Shown here: piece after piece, positions 43,387 to 54,570 of the stretch | Numbering within the stretch: position 1 is the stretch's first letter | How the letters are laid out: each line of letters opens with the position of its first letter | DNA from: Desulfobacteraceae bacterium | GTDB lineage: Bacteria > Desulfobacterota > DSM-4660 > Desulfatiglandales > Desulfatiglandaceae | DNA length: 64,000 nucleotides | NCBI GenBank assembly: GCA_030613055.1 | Contig: JAUWMR010000001.1 | Location: forward strand, 142,769 to 206,768 | Direction of reading: 5' to 3' | Notes under the pieces: generated by a model | What the model was told of the DNA's origin: nothing | Databases searched by the model: none | What the model saw: only the letters and a program-made list of their open reading frames with translations | Program-made: the position numbers and the translations under genes

Positions 43387-45066
43387 ATGCTTACTCAACT
43401 CAGCATCTCCAATTTTGCCATTATCAAACACCTCGATATTACCCTGCGGCCCGGGCTCAATATCCTTTCAGGTGAAACCGGTGCGGGAAAATCCATTATT
43501 ATCAATGCGGTAAACCTGATCCTTGGCGGCCGGGCATCTTCAGATTTAATCCGGAGTGGCTGCAAAGAGGCAAGGGTAGAGGGGCTTTTTACTTTTCCCG
43601 AGAACCGGTTGTTGACAGAGATATTATCTGAATTAGGGTTTATCTTTGACGGCGAACTGCTAATCAAAAGATCTGTTTTTCGTGAAGGCCGAAACAGGAT
43701 TTTGATCAACGGCTCCATGGCTACCCTGCAAATGTTGTCTCGTTTAGGCTCTATGTTAATCAGCATATCAGGACAGCACGAACATCAACTACTTTTAAAA
43801 GCGGACAACCACTTATATTTATTGGATGACTTCGGCGGCCTGTCAGATGAGCGCCATCAGTTAAACGATGTATTTGGCGGATATGAGTCGATAAATGACA
43901 GGATCCGTCATCTCGAAAAAGAGATCGCCGAAATCGAGGAAAAACAGGAACTGACCCTGTTCCAGATTGATGAGATCGAGAAGGCGGAATTCGCCGTAGG
44001 AGAAGACGAGCAACTCGCCCATGAAAAAATGCGCCTTCAACACGCTGAGGAGATACTTAAGATCGTTACCGAAGCATATCAAACCCTGTACGAGCAACAT
44101 CCTTCCGCGCTTTCCCAAATTTCCCGGTTCACAAAAAGGCTGGACAGAGCGGCCGCGCTGGAACCCAGGCTTGGATCCATCAGGGACACCCTTTCAGAAA
44201 TTGAGGTGAAACTGGAAGATGTCTCCTTTTCACTCAGGGATTTCCAACAAAAGATTGATATGGACCCAAAAAAACTTGAACATGTGATGGAAAGGCTTGA
44301 ACTCTTAAGCAGGCTTAAGCGAAAGTACGGTCCCAGCCTTGAAGACGTCTTTAAATTCAAAGAAAAGCTGGATACTATGATATTTGACCTTGAAGACAGG
44401 AAGAAAAAATTAGGCCAACTGCTTGATGATCGGCTGGAAATAGAAGCGGAATTGATTAGACGGTCGGAAGCCCTTTCTAATAAAAGGAAAAAGGCATCGT
44501 TAGTATTGGAAAAATCCTTGGAAAAAGAGTTGCACCAGCTTCATATGGCCGAGACAAAGTTCCAGGTGAAATTTGATGATGATCATCAGGAAAATGCGGA
44601 GCTGGAAAAACAGAAGACAAGTTCGGATGGATTCGATCGCGTGGAATTTTTAATTTCCCCCAATATTGGAGAAGAATTAAAGCCCCTTGCGAAAATAGCT
44701 TCCGGTGGAGAGCTCTCAAGGATTATGCTTGCCATGAAAACCATCTTAGCGAGAACCGCCTCTGTCGAAACGATTGTCTTTGATGAAGTTGATTCAGGGA
44801 TTAGCGGTGCCACTGCCGAGGTGATCGGACAAAAGCTTTTGACCCTTGCAGAATATCATCAAATATTGTGTATTACCCACCTTCCGCAGATCGCCAGCCA
44901 GGGACAAACCCATTTTCTGGTAAAAAAGGATGTCGTTGACGCACGGACTGAGGCAACTATCTCAGAGCTGGAACCTGAATCAAGGGTTCATGAAATCGCG
45001 CGGCTTTTAGGTGGGCGCGAAATCACATCACGTGCCCTGGCCCATGCCAGCGAGATGTTAGGCTAA
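43387..45066 (+). CDS. recN: DNA repair protein RecN
   Basis: SMC-like ATPase that acts early at double-strand breaks. In 559 residues: N-terminal ATPase half with Walker A GETGAGKSIIINAV and QHEHQLLL, two antiparallel coiled-coil arms (about 150-400), and the C-terminal half with signature LKPLAKIASGGELSRIMLAMK, Walker B ETIVFDEVDSGISG and the H-loop ITHLPQIAS. Full length. Its stop overlaps the stop of the convergent lipoprotein gene by 4 bp. No LexA box is identified upstream, which is repeat DNA. Confidence 0.95.
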   Translation: MLTQLSISNFAIIKHLDITLRPGLNILSGETGAGKSIIINAVNLILGGRASSDLIRSGCKEARVEGLFTFPENRLLTEILSELGFIFDGELLIKRSVFREGRNRILINGSMATLQMLSRLGSMLISISGQHEHQLLLKADNHLYLLDDFGGLSDERHQLNDVFGGYESINDRIRHLEKEIAEIEEKQELTLFQIDEIEKAEFAVGEDEQLAHEKMRLQHAEEILKIVTEAYQTLYEQHPSALSQISRFTKRLDRAAALEPRLGSIRDTLSEIEVKLEDVSFSLRDFQQKIDMDPKKLEHVMERLELLSRLKRKYGPSLEDVFKFKEKLDTMIFDLEDRKKKLGQLLDDRLEIEAELIRRSEALSNKRKKASLVLEKSLEKELHQLHMAETKFQVKFDDDHQENAELEKQKTSSDGFDRVEFLISPNIGEELKPLAKIASGGELSRIMLAMKTILARTASVETIVFDEVDSGISGATAEVIGQKLLTLAEYHQILCITHLPQIASQGQTHFLVKKDVVDARTEATISELEPESRVHEIARLLGGREITSRALAHASEMLG

Positions 45067-45992
45067 GAACCCATTTTAATTATCTGCCCTGCCGAAAACG
45101 GCCCTCCTTCCGTGGGTATTGCCAGGGAATGGTCATTTTCAACCGAGATGACCTTTATTTCCCCTATCTTTTCTCCCAAAAGGCCAAAAACTTTCCCCCG
45201 TCCAGAGGAAATTGAATCTCCCCGGGCAAAGACCGAAAAATAAACATCCGGCCGGAGCCCCACATCCACACCCGCATTGATCTTAATAGTGTCATCATCC
45301 ACGGCCAGCACTTTTCCGGTCCAGGGGAACTCGGACAGTTTTTTTGAAACGGCCGATGCCTGGCGTTTTAAAATGCCTGGTAGGACCTCTCTCGCAAATT
45401 CAATGATTAATTCTTTTTCGTTTAGCATTTCAATTTTATTCGAGGGAACAGACTCTTTCTCCGATTCAAGCTGTGTTAACATAAGGGTCTGGCTCATAAC
45501 ATCCATCACATTAATAATCACTGAAACCTCATAGATCTTGTAGTATTTACGAAAAGGCCAGATGCCAGATTTTTTTGTATTGGTTTCAATCGGATTCACA
45601 ATACCGGTAACAATGGCATGCATACCCAGATCCTCTGCCTTTTTAATAAGTTTAAGGCCAGGAGTCACATGCCCCAATCCGGTCAGCTTTTTCTTTGAAG
45701 AAGAGCCTCCCTCCTCATGGGACTCATGGATCAATATGCGGGGTGATTTTGTCAGAAAATTGAGAAATGTTGAGGTTACCAGTTCATCGCCCCCCTCTCC
45801 AAGTCCGGCATGCTCGATAATGGGGATTATCATAACCCGTTTTTTAAGATTAGGTGTGGACCTTACCTTCTTGGCAACGGACTTAGGAATTATCTTGTTG
45901 ACTATTGCCTTTGTCTTAGCACAACCAAAAAACGAGGAAAAAAACAGTGCCGTGACAAGCACCATCACACCAATGAAATATTTTTTAATCAT
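45063..45992 (-). CDS. Lipoprotein of unknown function
   Basis: A 309-residue lipoprotein: signal 1-23, lipobox FFGC with Cys24. The body begins KRVMIIPIIEHAGLGEGGDELVTSTFLNFLTKSPRILIH, a pattern like CsgG-type proteins or LPP20/FlgT-related lipoproteins (a beta strand, then helix, then strand). The C-terminal part (about 215-309, GKVLAVDDDTIKINAGVDVGLRPDVYFSVF...GKVFGLLGEKIGEIKVISV) resembles the FlgT C-terminal barrel. The ORF is open 22 codons further upstream, but ATG 45992 starts a proper lipoprotein signal. Unknown role in the envelope. Confidence 0.7.
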   Translation of the reverse strand: MIKKYFIGVMVLVTALFFSSFFGCAKTKAIVNKIIPKSVAKKVRSTPNLKKRVMIIPIIEHAGLGEGGDELVTSTFLNFLTKSPRILIHESHEEGGSSSKKKLTGLGHVTPGLKLIKKAEDLGMHAIVTGIVNPIETNTKKSGIWPFRKYYKIYEVSVIINVMDVMSQTLMLTQLESEKESVPSNKIEMLNEKELIIEFAREVLPGILKRQASAVSKKLSEFPWTGKVLAVDDDTIKINAGVDVGLRPDVYFSVFARGDSISSGRGKVFGLLGEKIGEIKVISVENDHSLAIPTEGGPFSAGQIIKMGS

Positions 45993-46043
45993 AATATGCC
46001 TTTCTGTATGATTTGCGGTCATGATTATCAAATAATAATAATC

Positions 46044-46145
46044 AGCGTATTTTCTCAATAACCAGAGGCTTTCTGTCTATAACAATACCCCACACAAAAT
46101 AAAAGGAAATTGATCACCACGAAAGTCACGAAAAAACGAACCTTT
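46044..46145. repeat. Partial inverted-repeat element, copy G
   Basis: TTTTCTCAATAACCAGAGGC (about 46050-46069) matches the right end of copy E, and CACCACGAAAGTCACGAAAA (about 46115-46135) matches its interior. A second similar end, GTGACTAATCAATATGTTGG, occurs alone at about 46513. Degenerate. Confidence 0.5.
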
Positions 46146-46149
46146 CTTG

Positions 46150-46431
46150 TTAATAAAACACAATATCAAAAGTGTCAAATCCACCTTTCCATTCCTCGCG
46201 GGTCTCTTGAACCCTTATCACTTCTGCGTAAGGCGGTCCTTTATGACACCATAAAACCAATTTCTTAACTTGATCCTCAGGACCTTCTGCCAACACCTCA
46301 ACCGTGCCATCGGATCGATTCTTGACCCAGCCGGAAACACCCAGCGAAATGGCCTCGTTTCGCGTAGAATCCCTGAACCATACGCCCTGAACCCGGCCCT
46401 CAATAATAAGATGTACCCTGATATTGCCCAA
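46150..46431 (-). CDS. acyP: Acylphosphatase
   Basis: A 93-residue enzyme hydrolysing acyl phosphates. The family signature is intact: GRVQGVWFRDSTRNEA with the catalytic Arg, and GWVKNRSDGTVEV with the catalytic Asn; it ends DTFDIVFY. Normal length. It is a lone gene between repeats. Confidence 0.93.
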   Translation of the reverse strand: MGNIRVHLIIEGRVQGVWFRDSTRNEAISLGVSGWVKNRSDGTVEVLAEGPEDQVKKLVLWCHKGPPYAEVIRVQETREEWKGGFDTFDIVFY

Positions 46432-46599
46432 GCCCTTTTACTCACAGACTTCGTTACCTGGTTAAATGGTTGAGTAGTTAAGTTGTTGTAATGACATTAT
46501 TATGTGCTATTTGTGACTAATCAATATGTTGGGGCAACGAATAACCCGTATCAAATATCCATCGAAAAACTTGAGAATTGGACATTGAACTTCCTTGAT

Positions 46600-48678
<2,079 letters not shown>

Positions 48679-48716
48679 TTAATCCCACAAACTGTAACTA
48701 CTTTAGAGATAGTCAA

Positions 48717-48857
48717 ATAGTTGAGTGGTTAAGTGGTTGAGTTGGAAAATTATTGTTTTAATTTTAATAAGTTATAAATATCAACATGGCAAATGTACAA
48801 TTATTTTGCTAAAAACAAATATGCCCGTGAATTTAACCACTTAACTACTCAACTATT
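48717..48857. repeat. Inverted repeat W (AATAGTTGAGTGGTTAAG arms)
   Basis: Arms 48717-48739 and 48835-48857 match at 22 of 23 positions. Related single arms occur at about 46459-46482, 49655-49668 and 49839-49858, two of them followed by ACGAGGTNTGTA. The 3' end of the phosphorylase gene lies 8 bp from this element. Confidence 0.7.
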
Positions 48858-48864
48858 CGACCAC

Positions 48865-49647
48865 TTAACGAGGTCTGTACTTATGGTTTTTAAGGGTGTC
48901 ATTTTGCGTTAATGAACCTGCAAGACTCAGCAGTATTTCTGCGGCCGAACGCGATGTCTTTCTCAGTAATGGATTTGAAAATCCCGGCCGCCATTTCAGG
49001 TCAAAGAGTTCATCGGAAACCACAAGCAATGCTGCCATTTCAACCGATCGATAATGGGCCACAGTCATAAGGGCCGATATTTCCATTTCAACTGCCAAGA
49101 CTCCTTGAGCCCGATAGTCTTTCACTTTATCTGGGGTTTCGCGATAAAGTGCGTCTGTCGTCCAAATAGTACCTTTTGCAAAGGGAAAATCCTGTTGTTT
49201 CAGCTCTTCTTCCAACATCCGGTTGAGTTTTGCGTCTGATTCAAGGGTCTTTTCACGGATGGGATAATGCGGGGATGTGCCTTCCTCGGAGATCGCACCT
49301 GTTGGAATTATGAGATGTCCGGTCTTCATATCCGGCTGCAAAGACCCACACCACCCGAACGCCCAGATCCTTCTTGCCCCCAATGCAATCAGTTTCTCCA
49401 TCCCGGCTACTGCGTGAGGCGCTCCAAAAAAGGGCCCTGAGAGCGTTAGGGACAAATCTGTTCCGTCACTTACCCCATATAACCGGAATAGATTCATGTT
49501 ATTGAACGCGATCTCTGCTGCTTGAGCCTGCCGGACAAGATATTTAAGCTCGGAAGGAATCATGACCATCAGGGCGTCCGGGCCCACGCGGGGATCACCT
49601 TTTCCCCTGACAGGCCTGATGATTCCTTCATTATTACAGGTATTCAA
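48865..49647 (-). CDS. Nucleoside phosphorylase (PNP/UDP phosphorylase family)
   Basis: A 260-residue member of the PNP/UDP family, which splits nucleosides with phosphate. Seen: SGPFFGAPHAVAGMEKLIALGARRIWAFGWCGSLQPDMKTGHLIIP, the family core with the glycine-rich phosphate region, IWTTDALYRET, and VEMEISALMTVAHYRSVEMAALLVVSDEL, where the VEME motif binds the ribose. It is closer to uridine phosphorylase-like proteins than to MTA phosphorylase, but the base is not clear. The final residues NHKYRPR are encoded next to repeat W and may be a replaced C-terminus. Confidence 0.82.
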   Translation of the reverse strand: MNTCNNEGIIRPVRGKGDPRVGPDALMVMIPSELKYLVRQAQAAEIAFNNMNLFRLYGVSDGTDLSLTLSGPFFGAPHAVAGMEKLIALGARRIWAFGWCGSLQPDMKTGHLIIPTGAISEEGTSPHYPIREKTLESDAKLNRMLEEELKQQDFPFAKGTIWTTDALYRETPDKVKDYRAQGVLAVEMEISALMTVAHYRSVEMAALLVVSDELFDLKWRPGFSNPLLRKTSRSAAEILLSLAGSLTQNDTLKNHKYRPR

Positions 49648-49836
49648 TTCCCAGACCTGGTTAAGTGGTTGTTATAATAATCATATGTTTTATTTGCTTG
49701 AAAATTGGACATTATGTGTTTGAAAAGTTTTATTCCCCGGAAACAATAGTAAGTAACCCTTTAGCCCTTTGAAAACAGGACCGGGACATGATCGATTTTT
49801 TCAAAGAGCTAAACTATTACAATAGTAATTGTTTTC

Positions 49837-49974
49837 TCAATCAACCACTAAATAACTAAAATACTGAACGAGGTATGTATAAATATGGTTCTTCTCCCAA
49901 TTAGCTGGGAGAAAGGGGTCCGGGAGCCGATAAGACTTTTGCCAAACCATCAATTCTTTATAGTTTTTAAGCAT
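49837..49974 (-). pseudogene. Remnant of a four-helix-bundle (S23-type) protein gene
   Basis: Starts MLKNYKELMVWQKSYRL, the standard first helix of the four helix bundle/23S intervening-sequence protein family, but after 17 residues the sequence turns to unrelated RLPDPFLPANWEKN and soon ends in repeat W sequence. The family is usually about 120 residues, so about 85% is lost. Confidence 0.65.
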
Positions 49975-50299
49975 TTTTATCCGCCTGTTCTGTGGAGGAT
50001 CACTGGAATCCTTGGCCCCTTGAATCCTCTCAGAATCACCAACCAATTTGGAGATGATCCATAAATATTAAATGCAATACATTTCAATGGCAACCTGAAA
50101 ATACCTGATCGCGTTCTTACTGAGAAGAAAATGGCCATTTACTCAATATTTTGGAGAGAAAATATCAGTTTCAAATCACTTTAATTTAGATAAGTTGTTG
50201 AATTTACAATGCTTTAAATATTAGGATGGAAAAATAAATAAAGTATGGTAGTATTTATAAAAAGAAATCCCAGTTTGGACTTCCGCACGATTAATTTTA
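49975..50299. other. Gene-free AT-rich stretch before ffh
   Basis: Together with 49648-49836 this is the remaining non-coding part of a 712-bp interval. Strongly AT-rich, no ORF with a ribosome site, no structured RNA recognised. Confidence 0.4.
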
Positions 50300-50327
50300 T
50301 TGACAATATATATGAATATAACATAAA
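50300..50327 (+). promoter_or_regulatory. Sigma-70 promoter of the ffh operon
   Basis: TTGACA (50300-50305), 16-bp spacer, CATAAA (50322-50327); start near 50334, ATG at 50360. AT-rich surroundings. It would drive ffh and probably the whole translation block. Confidence 0.55.
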
Positions 50328-50359
50328 ATTTTGAGTTTTATAAAAGTAGGTCAAATTCG

Positions 50360-51685
50360 ATGTTTGAAAGCCTGACTGAAAAGCTAAATACCATATTTAA
50401 AACTATTACCGGGCGCGGCAGGTTAACCGAAACAAACGTTCGGGACGCACTAAAGGAAGTTCGCCTGGCACTTTTGGAGGCAGATGTAAACTACAAGGTT
50501 GTGAAAAACCTGGTAGAGGATATCCGCAGACGTGCGGTAGGACGGGAAGTTCTTGAAAGCCTGACGCCCGGCCAGCAGCTTATTAAGATCGTAAATGAAG
50601 AGCTGAGCCGCTTAATGGGTGGGGTCAGATATGGGCTTGAGCTCTCGGGCAGGACTCCCCATTCACTGATGTTAGTAGGGCTTCAGGGCTCGGGTAAGAC
50701 CACTACTGCCGCCAAACTGGCGAGATTGCTCCTCAAACAGGGAAGGCATCCTTATCTTATACCGGCGGATATATACAGGCCTGCGGCGGTTGATCAGCTA
50801 ATAAAACTGGGACATCAGATTGAGGTGCCCGTATACCCTGCAGATACGACCAAACAGCCTGAAGAGATCTGCCTTGATGCACTGTCTAAGGCAAGCAGGG
50901 AGTTAGCAGATGTCTTGATCATTGATACAGCAGGCCGCCTTCACGTCGATAAGGAACTGATGGCTGAGCTGGTTGAAATCAAGGCAAAAATAAACCCTGT
51001 GGAAATTCTACTGGTAGCCGATGCCATGACAGGGCAGGATGCGGTAAACGTTGCAAAGCGCTTTGATGAAAGCCTGGATATCACGGGTGTCATCCTTACC
51101 AAGATGGAAGGAGACGCAAGGGGTGGCGCTGCATTGTCCATCAAGGCGGTTACTGATAAGCCCATAAAGTTTATCGGTGTTGGAGAAAAGATAGATGCCC
51201 TGGAGCCCTTCTATCCTGATAGAATGGCCTCTCAAATCCTTGGCATGGGAGATGTACTGTCACTTATTGAAAAAGTCCAAACGGACTTCGACGAAAAAGA
51301 GGCAAAAAAGCTTGAGAAAAAACTTAGAAAAAAGCAATTTGATCTTGAGGATTTCCAACTCCAGCTAAAACAGATAAAAAAGATCGGCTCCCTTGATCAG
51401 ATATTGGGCATGATGCCGGGGGTCGGAGAATTAAAAAAACTCAAGCAATTTAAGCCGGACGGAAGGGAATTGGTCAAGGTGGAGGCCATTATTAACTCAA
51501 TGACCAGAAATGAAAGAAGGAACTATAAGATAATAAACGGAAGCCGAAGGCGGAGAATCGCAAAGGGTAGCGGCTGCAAGGTCCAGGATGTGAATCGGAT
51601 TTTAAAAAACTTTACCCAAACAAAAAAGATCATGGAGCGGTTTTCCAGGACAGGTTTACCAAATATGGGATCATTGTTTGGCTAA
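50360..51685 (+). CDS. ffh: Signal recognition particle GTPase Ffh
   Basis: Binds signal sequences of nascent membrane proteins and targets ribosomes to FtsY. In 441 residues: N domain (1-90), G domain with G1 GLQGSGKTTTAAKLA, DTAGRLHVD (G3), TKMEGDARGG (G4), and the methionine-rich M domain (from about 320) with SMTRNERRN, GSRRRRIAKGSG for 4.5S RNA binding and the end GLPNMGSLFG. A little shorter than some homologues at the C-terminus. rpsP follows at 44 bp. Confidence 0.97.
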   Translation: MFESLTEKLNTIFKTITGRGRLTETNVRDALKEVRLALLEADVNYKVVKNLVEDIRRRAVGREVLESLTPGQQLIKIVNEELSRLMGGVRYGLELSGRTPHSLMLVGLQGSGKTTTAAKLARLLLKQGRHPYLIPADIYRPAAVDQLIKLGHQIEVPVYPADTTKQPEEICLDALSKASRELADVLIIDTAGRLHVDKELMAELVEIKAKINPVEILLVADAMTGQDAVNVAKRFDESLDITGVILTKMEGDARGGAALSIKAVTDKPIKFIGVGEKIDALEPFYPDRMASQILGMGDVLSLIEKVQTDFDEKEAKKLEKKLRKKQFDLEDFQLQLKQIKKIGSLDQILGMMPGVGELKKLKQFKPDGRELVKVEAIINSMTRNERRNYKIINGSRRRRIAKGSGCKVQDVNRILKNFTQTKKIMERFSRTGLPNMGSLFG

Positions 51686-51729
51686 ACAGGAAAAAAATGC
51701 TCATCAATTTAAGGAGGTAACAAGGGCAA

Positions 51730-51993
51730 ATGGCAGTTAGCATTAGGTTAACAAGGATGGGTGCAAAGAAGAAACCGTTTTATCGCTTGGTCGCTGCTAA
51801 TTCCGAGGCACCGCGTGATGGGAAGTTTATTGAGATATTGGGCTATTACGATCCTATGAAAGATCCGGCGGTGATAAAAATTCATGAGGACAAGGTAAAC
51901 TACTGGCTGGGAAAAGGGGCGGTCGTTTCTGAGGCCGTACGAGCCCTTTTAAGAAAGCAAGGATTGCTGAAGTCTTATTCATCGGAAAATTGA
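51730..51993 (+). CDS. rpsP: Ribosomal protein S16
   Basis: An 87-residue small-subunit protein; MAVSIRLTRMGAKKKPFYRLVAAN...RDGKFIEILGYYDP is the family signature. GGAGG lies 9-10 nt before the ATG. The ffh-rpsP-khpA-rimM-trmD order is conserved widely in bacteria. Confidence 0.97.
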   Translation: MAVSIRLTRMGAKKKPFYRLVAANSEAPRDGKFIEILGYYDPMKDPAVIKIHEDKVNYWLGKGAVVSEAVRALLRKQGLLKSYSSEN

Positions 51994-52033
51994 GGTGGCG
52001 TGGAGGCGAAATCATACACGGAGGTAATTCGAG

Positions 52034-52264
52034 ATGAAGGACTTGATTGCATACATCGCGAAGGCGCTAGTGGACAAACCAGAGGAAGTCGCTGTTTCGG
52101 AAATACAAGGTGAACAGACCTCGGTTATTGAGTTGAAGGTAGCCAAAGAAGATCTGGGCAAGGTAATAGGCAAGCAAGGCCGCACGGCACGTGCCATGAG
52201 AACGATTCTAAGTGCAGCCTCCACAAAAATAAAAAAGCGCTCCGTTTTGGAGATAATTGAATAA
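52034..52264 (+). CDS. khpA: KH-domain RNA-binding protein KhpA
   Basis: A 76-residue single KH domain with the GXXG loop in [20 protein letters not shown]. KhpA binds RNA, often with KhpB, and affects cell growth and sRNA function in other bacteria. GGAGG sits upstream of the ATG (52021-52024). It lies 2 bp before rimM. Confidence 0.94.
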   Translation: MKDLIAYIAKALVDKPEEVAVSEIQGEQTSVIELKVAKEDLGKVIGKQGRTARAMRTILSAASTKIKKRSVLEIIE

Positions 52265-52266
52265 TC

Positions 52267-52800
52267 TTGCACCAGGCATCACCCGGCTATCTTCTCCCTG
52301 TGGGGACGGTAATTCGGCCCCACGGGTCAGTAGGTCTTCTTCGGATATGGCCCTACGCCCGATCTGAAGCTTCATTTATGGATGTTGAAGTAGTCCATAT
52401 AAGGCCGGCATCAGGTAAAATCTACGAACACAAACTGATCTCCCTGAAACCCCACAAGAATATTTTTCTCATGAATCTGGAAGGAATAGGGACTAAAGAT
52501 CAGGCTGAAAAATACAGGGGCGCTGAGATTTTAGTCAGCAAAGAGGCCCTTTCCTGTAAAAAGGACGAATATTTCTGGCATGAACTCTTGGGCTTTGACG
52601 TTTATATAGATACCGAAGAATATTTAGGCTGCATAACTCAAGTCATATCTACCGGCGGCAATGACATATACGTTGTGAAGCAGGGGACAAAGGAAATATT
52701 AATTCCCGCCACATATGAGGTTGTTAAAAAGATAGACCTTGAAAAGAAAAAGATGATTATCACGCCCATGGAGGGGTTGCTGGATTTGAATGAGGTTTGA
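52267..52800 (+). CDS. rimM: 16S rRNA processing protein RimM
   Basis: A 177-residue assembly factor of the 30S subunit head that works with S19. N-terminal RimM barrel ([21 protein letters not shown]) and a C-terminal PRC barrel ([37 protein letters not shown], ending [12 protein letters not shown]). The start is TTG at 52267, 2 bp after khpA; no in-frame ATG precedes the conserved region and the ribosome site is poor, suggesting translational coupling. It overlaps trmD by 11 bp. Confidence 0.93.
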   Translation: MHQASPGYLLPVGTVIRPHGSVGLLRIWPYARSEASFMDVEVVHIRPASGKIYEHKLISLKPHKNIFLMNLEGIGTKDQAEKYRGAEILVSKEALSCKKDEYFWHELLGFDVYIDTEEYLGCITQVISTGGNDIYVVKQGTKEILIPATYEVVKKIDLEKKKMIITPMEGLLDLNEV

Positions 52801-53515
52801 TGTCCTTACCATATTCCCTGAGTTGTTTTGCCCCCATCTTCGAGACGGTATACTGGGACGCGCGGTAAAAAATGGGATATTACATGTAAAAATTATTAAT
52901 ATCCGTGATTTTGCCAGGGGAACGCACAAGACTACAGATGATAGGCCTTTCGGCGGCGGCAATGGGATGGTCATGAAGCCAGGGCCGATTTACCGTGCAT
53001 TGCAATCCGTTGACAGGGCTAATGGCAGCAGTCTTGTTGTTCTTCTCAGCCCTCAAGGCAAGGCCTTTGATCAATCCGTAGCGTGGGAGCTTGCCACCCT
53101 GGATCAGATTATTTTAATTTGCGGGCGTTATGAAGGGGTAGATGAGAGAATCAGGTTGATCTGCGTTGACAGTGAGCTGTCCATTGGTGACTATGTATTA
53201 AGCGGCGGGGAGCTGGGAGCCATGGTTGTCATGGATGCCGTGAGCCGTTTGGTTCCGGGTGTGCTTGGAGGAGAAAGGTCCAATATTGAAGACTCTTTCC
53301 AGGATGGATTACTGGAATATCCTCAATACACACGACCAAGGGTCTTCCAGGGGAAGTCGGTCCCACCAGTTCTCTTATCTGGCGATCATGAAAAGATACG
53401 TCTTTGGCGCAGAAAAGAGTCTTTAAAAAGAACGCTTGAAAAGAGGCCCGATTTGCTTAAAAACGCCTCATTGGATCGTGAAGACAAGGAGATTCTGGCA
53501 AAATTAAGGAAGTAA
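52790..53515 (+). CDS. trmD: tRNA (guanine-N1-)-methyltransferase TrmD
   Basis: Makes m1G37 in tRNAs with GNN-adjacent anticodons, which keeps the reading frame. In 241 residues: [13 protein letters not shown] start, [29 protein letters not shown] and the SPOUT knot region [26 protein letters not shown]. Full length. Its start overlaps rimM. Confidence 0.97.
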   Translation: MRFDVLTIFPELFCPHLRDGILGRAVKNGILHVKIINIRDFARGTHKTTDDRPFGGGNGMVMKPGPIYRALQSVDRANGSSLVVLLSPQGKAFDQSVAWELATLDQIILICGRYEGVDERIRLICVDSELSIGDYVLSGGELGAMVVMDAVSRLVPGVLGGERSNIEDSFQDGLLEYPQYTRPRVFQGKSVPPVLLSGDHEKIRLWRRKESLKRTLEKRPDLLKNASLDREDKEILAKLRK

Positions 53516-53564
53516 TAAAGAAAAAAACTTTAGACACTCTGGTTTAAATAATACATTTAATTTT

Positions 53565-54122
53565 ATGCGTCTTTACATCGGGCTTATCCATTACCCTGTT
53601 TACAACAAGAACCACCAGAGAATCGCCTCGGCAATAACAACCTTAGATCTTCATGATCTTGCCAGGCTCGCCAGGACATATGACGTCAAGAGGTTTTTCA
53701 TTATCACACCCCTTGAAGATCAGCAAGCTCTGGCAGAACGGATAAAAAAACACTGGATCAAGGGATACGGGGCAAGCTACAACCGACATAGGAAAGAGGC
53801 TATTGAACTTATCACTGTGGTCCGGTCGCTAAAAGAAGCTGTCGATACCGTAGTTGAAGAAGAGGGAGAGGCATCTTTATTGATTGCAACCGATGCCTAC
53901 GCGCAGAAAGATCGGTCAATCTCTTATAAGATGGCTAAAGGAATCATTCAGGAAAACAGGGTAGTAGTTTTAGTATTCGGAACAGCCTGGGGCCTTGATC
54001 ATGCAGTAATAAATCAGGCAGATTATGTCCTGGCTCCCATTTCGGGCAGGTCCAGTTACAACCATCTCTCTGTAAGAGCAGCTGCGGCCATTACATTAGA
54101 TCGATTGGTTGGCAGATGCTAA
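53565..54122 (+). CDS. SPOUT-fold RNA methyltransferase (Methyltrn_RNA_4 family)
   Basis: A 185-residue protein of the uncharacterised COG4752-type family found after trmD in deltaproteobacteria. Start MRLYIGLIHYPVYNKN; central DLARLARTYDVKRFFIITPLEDQ; C-terminal VVLVFGTAWGLDHAVINQADYVLAPISGRSSYNHLSVRAAAAI, which resembles the knotted SAM-binding region of SPOUT enzymes (GxxxGL...L.PI.G...YN.LSV..A). The target RNA is not known. 49 bp after trmD. Confidence 0.85.
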   Translation: MRLYIGLIHYPVYNKNHQRIASAITTLDLHDLARLARTYDVKRFFIITPLEDQQALAERIKKHWIKGYGASYNRHRKEAIELITVVRSLKEAVDTVVEEEGEASLLIATDAYAQKDRSISYKMAKGIIQENRVVVLVFGTAWGLDHAVINQADYVLAPISGRSSYNHLSVRAAAAITLDRLVGRC

Positions 54123-54200
54123 GAGCGGATTGCATTAATACGATCATTTTTGCTGTGTGCTATTGCTGCAAACCAAGGAGTATCCATTCGGGAGGATAAA

Positions 54201-54563
54201 ATGAATATAATTGAAACACTTGAAAAAGAGCAAATGCGCGCGGACATACCTGATTTCAGGCCGGGCGACACGGTCAAGGTTCATGCAAGAATAAAAGAAG
54301 GTGATAAAGAGAGAATCCAGGTATTTCAAGGGGTTGTTATCCGAAAAAGGAAAGGAAATACCGGTGCCACCTTTACCGTAAGAAAGGTCTCTTATGGAAT
54401 TGGCGTGGAAAGAATTTTTCCACTTCATTCGCCGCTTATCGATAAAATTGAAATTCTCACCAGAGGCAGAGTGAGGAGGGCACGGCTCTATTATCTACGG
54501 AACCTGCGGGGAAAGGCCGCCAGGATAAAAGAAAAAAAATACCAAAAAACATCAATTTCATAG
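54201..54563 (+). CDS. rplS: Ribosomal protein L19
   Basis: A 120-residue large-subunit protein: [53 protein letters not shown] and [17 protein letters not shown] are standard. The frame is open 17 codons upstream, but GGAGG directly before ATG 54201 fixes the start. Confidence 0.97.
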   Translation: MNIIETLEKEQMRADIPDFRPGDTVKVHARIKEGDKERIQVFQGVVIRKRKGNTGATFTVRKVSYGIGVERIFPLHSPLIDKIEILTRGRVRRARLYYLRNLRGKAARIKEKKYQKTSIS

Positions 54564-54570
54564 AAGTTTA

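Noticed and set aside
49837..49974. Four-helix-bundle fragment as part of a diversity-generating retroelement (Avd-like)
   Set aside because: No reverse transcriptase, template repeat or variable repeat is present; it is a short remnant only.
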